In this document: piece by piece, positions 8,237 to 14,942 of the stretch
Numbering within the stretch: the stretch's first letter is position 1
Layout: the number at the start of each line of letters is the position of its first letter
Source of the DNA: Candidatus Aquicultor sp.
Lineage (GTDB): Bacteria; Actinomycetota; Aquicultoria; Aquicultorales; Aquicultoraceae
Direction of reading: 5' to 3'
Assembly: GCA_036504445.1 (NCBI GenBank)
Contig: DASXVE010000013.1
Location: 1 to 43,022 of the forward strand
DNA: 43,022 bases
Position numbers and translations under genes: made by a program
Notes under the pieces: generated by a model
What the model was told of the DNA's origin: nothing
Seen by the model: only the letters and a program-made list of their open reading frames with translations
Databases searched by the model: none

Positions 8237-10045
8237 CTAAGCCGATCTTACATCGGCATCCTCTTTACTGTCGTGGTGATTCATCGCTCGCAAAAGAGCC
8301 TCCACAAGCAGGGGGTCGAATTGTTCTCCTGAACATGCTTTCATCTCGGAAAGCGCTGTTTCGAAACTGCAACCTGCCCTGTAGGGCCGGTCGCTGGTCA
8401 TCGCGTCGAACGCATCGGCAACAGCAAGAATGCGTGAACCGATCGGTATGTCTTCACCCGCTAAGCCATCGCTATACCCTGTCCCGTTAAAATGCTCGTG
8501 ATGGTGACGGATAATCGACGCAGCGCGCGCTAGGTTTGGGATTCTTCCGACAATCTGGGCGGAAAGTGCCGGGTGAATCTTTATATGGTCATATTCACTA
8601 TCAGTCAGAGGACCGGTTTTATTGAGAATCTCTTCCCGGACACCGATTTTGCCGATATCGTGCAGGAGCGCCGCGACATGCAATTCATCCAGCTCATCGA
8701 CTGAAAGACCTAGCTCCTGCCCGATAAGCAAGGTGTACTTAGCAACATTCTCTGAATGTCCTCGCGTGTACGGGTCCTTCGCTTCTATCGCCTCGACCAG
8801 CGCTTTAACGGTATTAAGATGCAGTTCGCGCAACTTGTTATTGACATGTGTGAGCTCATCTTGCGTCGAACGAATTTTGCCAACCATCAAGTTAAATGCA
8901 TGTGCTAAATCTGCGACCTCATCTCTGGCGGTCATGTCTACTATATATGTGTAGTCACCGTTGGAGATCGCATCGATAGCTTTTGAAAAGACGGCGACGC
9001 GCTTACGCACCCACGTAGTGACGAGAGCCGCTCCTGCCAGTGAGAACAATATTACGCACAATGCGAGTGCAAACATGAATGCTTTCAGACGAGTCCTGAC
9101 TTGCTTGTCCTGTTGCATCGATCGTGCGGCATCCGCACGTGCAAGGTCCAATATCTTTGCCATGGATCGTTCCGGTTTAGTAAACGATGTTTTAAACCTA
9201 TGTAGCGCCTGGGCATCGAACCGGGATTCCCTTTTTGCTACTACAAGTTTATTCATTGTATTTTTAATCTTCTTAGTGATTTCTGGAAGTTGTGCGATTT
9301 CATGATGACATGAATAGCAGTTGCCTTTAAGCGGGGGCTCAACCGGTTTTGATTTAGCCAGTTCGCTTAATCGATTATATGAAGCCTGCGCTTTTCCGGC
9401 TGAATCATTCTTAATAGCCAGATCTAGTTCGTGCACCGTTATAATCAATGATGTCGCACGTTGCTTGAGCTCTAGATCTCTCGCCAGCCGCCTAGGTACA
9501 TGCGCCTTAGCGCCCGGTTGCTGCGCTGATGATGCTTTAATCTCAGCGCGCGCCCTGCGTAACTCATCCTTGGTAAGCGTATCGATCTTGGCGGAGATAC
9601 GCTTGAGGTTCTGCATATTTTGGTTGACAGCGCGTTGATAGCGGTGAGCGGATGAATCGTCGGAGAGTCGAGCTTTATCAAGCTGCGCCAGGTTCTTCTG
9701 CAGCAAACCAAGCTCCGGCTTAAGTGAAATGAATGCTTTATGGCATGTCTTGCAGTCGCCGCTATGTATCGCTGAAGCCTGGTTGTCAATGAGAAGTTTT
9801 AGCTCATCGAAGGTTCCCCAGAACGTTTTCTCGTTACTACCGCGTGCAAGAAGTACCGCATACCCTCCTGTTTCGACCTCAGTTATTTGACTGTCGATAC
9901 GCTCGATATTTTTTAGTACGCCAAGAGCCCTTGCTTGTTGCCCTTCAACCGTATCCGCATCGCTAAACATCCGAATGCCGATAAGGCTTGTTAGGACAAC
10001 GAATACGATGATGAGACCGACAAAAACCGCCAATTTTTTGTACAT
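8237..10045 (-). CDS. HD-GYP c-di-GMP phosphodiesterase with extracytoplasmic di-haem sensor domain
   Basis: 602 residues from the ATG at 10045, which follows AAGGTG by about 10 nt. A longer frame to 10108 has no ribosome-binding site. TM1 is near 3-24. The extracytoplasmic region (about 25-322) carries two CxxCH c-type haem attachment motifs: CKTCH at about 98-102 and CYSCH at about 243-247. TM2 is near 325-350, followed by HAMP (about 350-400) and a full HD-GYP domain with HDIGKIG (Asp near 463), RHHHEHFNGTGY and SDRPYR. HD-GYP enzymes hydrolyse c-di-GMP. The two motif-containing segments look like a duplicated half, each with a long helix before the Cys pair. It is the first gene of the operon leading to GGDEF, winged-helix and nitroreductase genes. 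A redox- or gas-sensing input through haem is inferred. Confidence 0.92.
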   Translation of the reverse strand: MYKKLAVFVGLIIVFVVLTSLIGIRMFSDADTVEGQQARALGVLKNIERIDSQITEVETGGYAVLLARGSNEKTFWGTFDELKLLIDNQASAIHSGDCKTCHKAFISLKPELGLLQKNLAQLDKARLSDDSSAHRYQRAVNQNMQNLKRISAKIDTLTKDELRRARAEIKASSAQQPGAKAHVPRRLARDLELKQRATSLIITVHELDLAIKNDSAGKAQASYNRLSELAKSKPVEPPLKGNCYSCHHEIAQLPEITKKIKNTMNKLVVAKRESRFDAQALHRFKTSFTKPERSMAKILDLARADAARSMQQDKQVRTRLKAFMFALALCVILFSLAGAALVTTWVRKRVAVFSKAIDAISNGDYTYIVDMTARDEVADLAHAFNLMVGKIRSTQDELTHVNNKLRELHLNTVKALVEAIEAKDPYTRGHSENVAKYTLLIGQELGLSVDELDELHVAALLHDIGKIGVREEILNKTGPLTDSEYDHIKIHPALSAQIVGRIPNLARAASIIRHHHEHFNGTGYSDGLAGEDIPIGSRILAVADAFDAMTSDRPYRAGCSFETALSEMKACSGEQFDPLLVEALLRAMNHHDSKEDADVRSA

Positions 10046-10187
10046 ATTTCCGGGGCACCTTTCGCTAAGGGTTTCTTGCTTTAAATATCGGTTCCCGGAA
10101 ATAAACATTTAGCGTTGATATAGAGGCAGCAACTATTATGGGGTACGCTTGGGGTTATTAATGAAGAGGAAATGGGGGCGGATTCAG

Positions 10188-10754
10188 TTAAAGGCCTTGT
10201 TCTATTCTTTCTACCGCTAAGTCCAAGGACTGTTGCCCGCTGGTCAGCTTCGTAAGACATGCTTGCGACAGCTTAGCGTTCTGATCAACCAAAGCCGTAA
10301 TGAGGTTGTCCATTGCCCAGCTATAATCACGAATCGCTTTCTTTAAACTCATATCGGCGACTTCATGTTCGTGCGGCGGCATGAGCTGTTTGGTTTGGTT
10401 TAGAACCGTCTTCATCGAGGTGACCTGGACTTGGACCTGCTGTCTTAGGGCTGGATTGGTGATCGCTGCATCGTCATTCAATAGATAGAGCAGGTTCTCG
10501 TTTATAGTCGCGATCTTATCGTAGCTATCTAAGAACGCGCGTTCATATACAAGCGGGGATAGCGGTTGCGGATCGGGCTTAGCGTTGCGCATAAGGATGG
10601 AAACGAGCAAAAGGTTCGCCGAGATTATAAAAATGCTGCCGATGAGGAGCGTTTTGATAAGCCAGTGCTGCCGCACCGGCTCGGTCGTCTGGGCTTCTTC
10701 ATATTTATCGTCTATCTCTAACTCCGACAGGTTTTGTTGATCGATCTCGTCCAT
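10188..10754 (-). CDS. Single-pass membrane protein with extracytoplasmic helical domain (hypothetical)
   Basis: 188 residues from ATG 10754, which has AAAGGG 6 nt upstream; the ATG at 10760 abuts that motif and is unlikely. The N-terminus is acidic (MDEIDQQNLSELEIDDKYEE), a TM helix lies near 34-56, and about 130 residues of predicted amphipathic helices follow. These contain YDKIATINENLLYLLNDDA and the repeated helical segments expected of a four-helix-bundle ligand-binding domain as in chemoreceptors. There is no cytoplasmic output domain and no CxxCH motif. It lies between the haem HD-GYP gene (same strand) and the divergent haem GGDEF/EAL gene, so it may be an accessory of that c-di-GMP module. 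The family is not recognised. Confidence 0.6.
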   Translation of the reverse strand: MDEIDQQNLSELEIDDKYEEAQTTEPVRQHWLIKTLLIGSIFIISANLLLVSILMRNAKPDPQPLSPLVYERAFLDSYDKIATINENLLYLLNDDAAITNPALRQQVQVQVTSMKTVLNQTKQLMPPHEHEVADMSLKKAIRDYSWAMDNLITALVDQNAKLSQACLTKLTSGQQSLDLAVERIEQGL

Positions 10755-10937
10755 ACGCATCCCTTTTGCAAATAAACCTACAACCCTACCTTACACAATT
10801 TAGCGGCGCGTGGCTAGCAGGAAGGCAGTGCGACCTAGCCCTTCTCTCCCCCGTACAACATAACCGGCAACGTTAAATTGCATTTAGTGCAGCAGTATAT
10901 ATGCCGATATTTTTATACATATGAAGGGAGAAGCCGT

Positions 10938-13907
10938 ATGAGTTTGCACTTCGTAAAGCGCTTTTTCACACTTGCTATCGCAATAATCGCTGTAGTGCTA
11001 ACGCTAATATTCGTGGGCTTTTATATGCGTACCGAGAGCCTCACCGAAAGCGTGATGTTAAAACAAGCGCGCGCATTATTTAACGAGATGGTGCTTACCC
11101 AAAGATGGGTTGCAAAGAGTGACGGCGTATACGTCAGGGTTGCGCCCGGCATGCATCCCTCGGCAAACGAAGCTAAGATGCTTGGCCCGGAATTCCAGAT
11201 AAAAGATACAATCGGTCGAACCTATATTTTAAAAAATCCGAGCATTGCAACGGTCGAAATATCGCAAATGGCCAACAATTCGGATTTATTTGCGCTTCAT
11301 CCTACAAGCCTGCGGCCTTTAAACCCAAAGACCGGCTCTCCTGATGCTTTTGAACGAGCCGCGCTCAAAAGCTTTGAGCAGGGCAAGCAAGAGTTCTTCT
11401 CGATCATTCACAGGAAGGACGGCGCATTTTACCGGTATATGGCGCCGCTACGCTATGAACAGAGCTGCAATAAATGCCATGCACGTCAGGGCTATAAGCT
11501 CGGCGATATACGCGGCGGAATCAGCATCACCATCCCGATGTCGGCAGTTCACGGCGAGATGCGAGCAAATCGGCTATACATGATACTAGCCGGCATAACG
11601 GTGCTGGTTTTACTGTGCGGAGCTCTCTATTTCCTATCAGCGAAGTTCTTGAAAGCGCTGCGAGACACACAAGGCAAACTTGTAAAGATGGCCGCCACAG
11701 ACGAGCTCACCGGCTTGCCAAACCGGCGTGCCGGTATCGCGCGCATGGAAGAAGAGATTTCTCGATACCGGCGCTCGGCTGAGCCGCTTTCCTGTCTGCT
11801 TCTTGATATCGACCACTTTAAACGAATCAACGATAACTACGGCCACCAGGCCGGCGATCTCGCCCTTACGGAAATTGCTCGTATCCTAAGAGGATGCCTT
11901 CGCCATTACGACTGCGTATGTCGTTACGGCGGCGAGGAATTCCTTTTAATACTGCCGGGAGCCAACATACAAGCCGCCCTCAGTGTTGCGGAGAAGATCC
12001 GGCAATCCCTTGCCGACACCGCCATTAATTACAATGACGCTACAGTTAAGGTGACGGCAAGTATTGGTTTGGCTGAGACGACCGGTGGAATCCTTGCCGA
12101 CATCGATACGATTATCAACAATGCAGACACGGCCTTGTATAAAGCTAAAGCACGCGGGCGCAACCGCATTGAAGTGTTTATGATGCAGAGCAACACCGCA
12201 CCGGTCGAGAAGACTCCGGTTGTGCCGGTCATAGAAGAAGCACATGAATACCTTGAAGCAGGCAGTGATGTAGTAGATATCCTTGAGAGTATTACCGATG
12301 CATTCTTTGCTCTTGACTCTGAATGGCGCTTTACATACGTCAATAAAATAGGTGAGCGTATGCTTCAGAAATATAAGGACGAGTTGCTCGGAAAGGAATT
12401 ATGGGACGAGTTCCCGGTGGCCGTCGAGCTTAAATTCTACCGGGAGTTTCATCGCGCGCTCGAGGAAAATGTGCAGGTTAAGATGGAGGAATTTTACGAG
12501 CCGTTCGATCGCTGGTATGAGGTGAACGCCTATCCTTACCGCGACGGCCTCTTTGTGTACTTCAGCGACATTACCGAACAGAAGCGCGCAGAGCAGCAAC
12601 TTAACTTTATGGCGTTTTACGACTCGCTTACCGGTTTGCCAAACCGCACGCTCTTAGATGATCGTCTGAGTCTGGCATGCGCGCATGCCCACCGCAACAG
12701 TGATAAATTCGCCGTGCTGCATATCGATCTCGATAACTTCAAGACAATCAACGACACGTTGGGGCACATCGCGAGCGACGAGCTATTGCGTGCCGCAACA
12801 AAACGTCTCCTAACGCACTTAAGAGAGGGAGATACTGTGGCACGTGTTAGCGGTGATGAATTTGTCGTACTGCTCCCACAGGTAAACCACGAAGAAGACG
12901 TGGCAATAATTGCCCAGAAGTTGCTCGAAACGATACGTCGTCCCATCTCGGTAAGCAACCAGGATGTCTATGTAACAGCGAGTATCGGCATCAGCCTGTA
13001 TCCGCACGACGGCATTGACGGGCAGGCGCTGTTGCGTCACGCCGATGCTGCTCTTGGGCTCTCAAAAGATCAGGGTAAGAACAACTACCAATTCTACTCG
13101 CCCGACCTCAATGATAAGGTTCTGAAACGCTTTGCAATGGAAAACCTCATCCACAGAGCGCTTGATAATGATGAATTCATGCTTTACTATCAGCCGCTAG
13201 TCGATTCTGAAACCAACACGATCGTTGGCATGGAAGCGCTCCTGCGCTGGGAAAACCCCGAGCTCGGCACCGTATCGCCACTCGACTTCATCCCGATTGC
13301 CGAGGAAACGGGGCTCATTATATCAATCGGCGAGTGGGTGCTTCAAGAGGCGTGCCGCCAAACGAAAGTATGGCACGATGCGGGTTATCCGCCGATAAAG
13401 GTCTCGGTTAACCTTTCACCCCGCCAGATCCAACAGCAGAACCTGGTTGAAACGGTCAAAGGGATTCTCGCCGAGACCGGTCTTGAGCCCCAATATCTTG
13501 AGCTTGAGCTCACTGAGGGCACAGTAATGAAAGACGCCGAGAAAGCTATTGCTGTACTCGCTCAGTTTAAGGAAATGGGCATACGCATAGCGATCGATGA
13601 TTTCGGCACCGGCTATTCGTCGTTGAGCTACCTCAAACAGTTCCCTGTAGATAAGCTCAAGATAGATAGGTCGTTTATTAGCAGCGTTGATAAAGACCCG
13701 AGCGATGCGGCAATCATCTCTACAATTATTGCGATGGCACATAACCTTAACCTAGGTGCGGTAGCCGAAGGAATTGAAACCCAAGCGCAACTCGAATGCT
13801 TGCGTTCGCTCAATTGCGGTGAAATGCAGGGCTTTTTGTTCAGCGAGCCCCTCACCGCCGAGAAGTTTGCCGAACTCCTTAAAAAAGCCAAGCGCATGTG
13901 CGCCTAA
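10938..13907 (+). CDS. Haem-domain/GGDEF/PAS/GGDEF/EAL dual c-di-GMP protein
   Basis: 989 residues from ATG 10938, with GGGAG 7 nt upstream; a frame from 10878 lacks a binding site. TM1 is near 8-28. The extracytoplasmic domain ends in SCNKCHARQGY (CxxCH at about 177-181), matching the Tll0287-like (DUF3365) haem domain architecture. TM2 is near 214-237. GGDEF-1 has GGEEF at 331-335 and an RxxD site (RHYD). A PAS domain spans about 435-545. GGDEF-2 has SGDEF at 638-642. The EAL domain has EAL at 766-768, plus NLSPRQ, ELTEG, DDFGTGYSSL, KIDRSF and EGIE, all expected of an active phosphodiesterase. The first cyclase site looks active; the second has Ser for the first Gly, common in GGDEF-EAL tandems. 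It can probably both make and break c-di-GMP under haem control. Confidence 0.93.
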   Translation: MSLHFVKRFFTLAIAIIAVVLTLIFVGFYMRTESLTESVMLKQARALFNEMVLTQRWVAKSDGVYVRVAPGMHPSANEAKMLGPEFQIKDTIGRTYILKNPSIATVEISQMANNSDLFALHPTSLRPLNPKTGSPDAFERAALKSFEQGKQEFFSIIHRKDGAFYRYMAPLRYEQSCNKCHARQGYKLGDIRGGISITIPMSAVHGEMRANRLYMILAGITVLVLLCGALYFLSAKFLKALRDTQGKLVKMAATDELTGLPNRRAGIARMEEEISRYRRSAEPLSCLLLDIDHFKRINDNYGHQAGDLALTEIARILRGCLRHYDCVCRYGGEEFLLILPGANIQAALSVAEKIRQSLADTAINYNDATVKVTASIGLAETTGGILADIDTIINNADTALYKAKARGRNRIEVFMMQSNTAPVEKTPVVPVIEEAHEYLEAGSDVVDILESITDAFFALDSEWRFTYVNKIGERMLQKYKDELLGKELWDEFPVAVELKFYREFHRALEENVQVKMEEFYEPFDRWYEVNAYPYRDGLFVYFSDITEQKRAEQQLNFMAFYDSLTGLPNRTLLDDRLSLACAHAHRNSDKFAVLHIDLDNFKTINDTLGHIASDELLRAATKRLLTHLREGDTVARVSGDEFVVLLPQVNHEEDVAIIAQKLLETIRRPISVSNQDVYVTASIGISLYPHDGIDGQALLRHADAALGLSKDQGKNNYQFYSPDLNDKVLKRFAMENLIHRALDNDEFMLYYQPLVDSETNTIVGMEALLRWENPELGTVSPLDFIPIAEETGLIISIGEWVLQEACRQTKVWHDAGYPPIKVSVNLSPRQIQQQNLVETVKGILAETGLEPQYLELELTEGTVMKDAEKAIAVLAQFKEMGIRIAIDDFGTGYSSLSYLKQFPVDKLKIDRSFISSVDKDPSDAAIISTIIAMAHNLNLGAVAEGIETQAQLECLRSLNCGEMQGFLFSEPLTAEKFAELLKKAKRMCA

Positions 13908-14141
13908 TCAATTGATCCATACTCTTTTTGTTATACTTGTCTCAGGGATATCCCACAACATTCCCATTACAGCAGTTCATCTCATTCTGCCGGCTGACTT
14001 CAACGCAATAATAATAATTGCTATACAAAAACCTCTTTTATGGGGGATAATGAATGAGTCTCTTTTACTCGGGCCCGCTGCCAGATGGTCGTGACGTGAT
14101 CTCGGTACGATAAAGTTAGCCTGTATGTAGGGAGGACTCTG

Positions 14142-14168
14142 ATGCATTACGCGATCATCTGGAGGTGA
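14142..14168 (+). CDS. Eight-codon leader ORF ahead of cold-shock gene
   Basis: ATG at 14142 is preceded by GGGAGG with a 6-nt spacer and encodes MHYAIIWR followed by TGA at 14166-14168. The stop lies within the Shine-Dalgarno GGAGGTGA (14161-14168) of the cold-shock gene that starts at 14172. Ribosomes ending the leader would therefore sit on, or re-initiate at, the downstream start. This is seen directly in the sequence. A regulatory role is inferred, and expression of the peptide is not proven. Confidence 0.5.
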   Translation: MHYAIIWR

Positions 14169-14171
14169 AAT

Positions 14172-14546
14172 ATGGCTCAGGGCAAAGTAAAGTGGTTTAA
14201 TAGCCAAAAAGGATATGGCTTCGTTGAGCAAAGCGAAGGCGACGACCTCTTTGTTCATTACAAAGCGATTGAGGGCGCCGGCTTTAAAAACCTCAGCGAA
14301 GGCGACGTTATCGAATACGAAGTCGCCAAAGGCGCAAAAGGTGATACCGCGATCAACGTGAAGATTGTATCACAGAACCCCGCATCTCAAGATCAACAGC
14401 CCCAGATGCGCAGAACAGCTTCTTCCGTGAGAAAGCCGCACGGTGAGGTAGGCGTAGGTCGAAATCTTGACGATCAACTAAAAGCGCTCCGCAAAAGCAG
14501 TAAAGAGAATCAGCAAGATTTGACGAATAGATTAAAGCGTAGATAG
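14172..14546 (+). CDS. Cold-shock domain protein with basic C-terminal tail
   Basis: 124 residues. Residues 1-66 form a classic CspA-type cold-shock domain with KVKWFNSQKGYGFVEQ (RNP1) and DLFVHY (RNP2), which bind single-stranded RNA/DNA and act as an RNA chaperone. Residues 67-124 are an extra, low-complexity, polar and basic tail (QPQMRRTASSVRKPHG, then DLTNRLKRR), roughly doubling the usual 65-70 residue length; it could strengthen RNA binding. GGAGGTGA lies directly upstream and overlaps the stop of an 8-codon leader ORF. A strong hairpin and then an RRM-protein gene follow on the same strand, making this a small RNA-binding-protein cluster. Confidence 0.93.
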   Translation: MAQGKVKWFNSQKGYGFVEQSEGDDLFVHYKAIEGAGFKNLSEGDVIEYEVAKGAKGDTAINVKIVSQNPASQDQQPQMRRTASSVRKPHGEVGVGRNLDDQLKALRKSSKENQQDLTNRLKRR

Positions 14547-14567
14547 TGCTGGACATAATGTATATCG

Positions 14568-14593
14568 TGTGGCGTGACTTCTGTCACGCCACA
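14568..14593 (+). other. 11-bp perfect hairpin between cold-shock and RRM genes
   Basis: TGTGGCGTGAC and GTCACGCCACA pair perfectly around a TTCT loop, 22 bases after the cold-shock stop. There is no following T-tract, so it is not a standard intrinsic terminator. It could protect the cold-shock mRNA end, separate the two cistrons, or act as a temperature-responsive structure. The pairing is seen directly; the function is open. Confidence 0.6.
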
Positions 14594-14643
14594 TACGAGT
14601 GAGGTAGTGTGGGGCTGCGGCACCGCGAGAGAAAGGAGCACAT

Positions 14644-14921
14644 GTGGCGATGAAGCTTTACGTGGGAAACTTGGCTTACGGCACCGATGAGGACACTCTT
14701 AAAAAACCTTTGGCCAGTATGGTGAGGTAACATCAGTCAATGTCATCACCGACAGAGATACTGGACGAAGCAAAGGATTTGGCTTCGTTGAGATGACGGA
14801 TTCGGATGCCGCCAAAGCGGCAATGGACGCGCTTAACGGCACCGAGCTTGAAGGGCGCACAATCAAGGTAAGCGAATCTAAACCGCAAGAGCGTCGGCCG
14901 GGCGGCGGCCGCAGGTATTAG
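14644..14921 (+). pseudogene. RRM-type RNA-binding protein gene, frameshifted
   Basis: Frame 1 reads M-A-MKLYVGNLAYGTDEDTLKK from GTG 14644 (AAAGGAG 5 nt upstream) and would hit TAA shortly after 14706. Continuing in the -1 frame from the A6 run at 14701-14706 gives T-FGQYGEVTSVNVITDRDTG, RSKGFGFVEM, AMDALNGTELEGRTIKVSES and a Gly/Arg-rich end (RRPGGGRRY, TAG 14919-14921). Joined, this is a complete 91-residue glycine-rich RRM protein with RNP2 (LYVGNL) and RNP1 (KGFGFVEM), as in cyanobacterial Rbp proteins. One A is missing relative to the expected LKKTF. It may be a sequencing or assembly slip, a genuine mutation, or ribosomal/transcriptional slippage on the A-run. Both halves are otherwise well conserved, which argues against long decay. 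Confidence 0.8.
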
Positions 14922-14942
14922 ATAAAGATGCCATAGCAACGG

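Noticed and set aside
10046-10108. N-terminal extension of the HD-GYP gene to ATG 10108
   Set aside because: No Shine-Dalgarno sequence before 10108, while ATG 10045 is preceded by AAGGTG and opens directly into the TM helix.
14642-14653. ATG at 14642 as start of the RRM gene
   Set aside because: It reads ATG TGG CGA TGA, a three-codon frame; the RRM sequence is in the GTG 14644/ATG 14650 frame.
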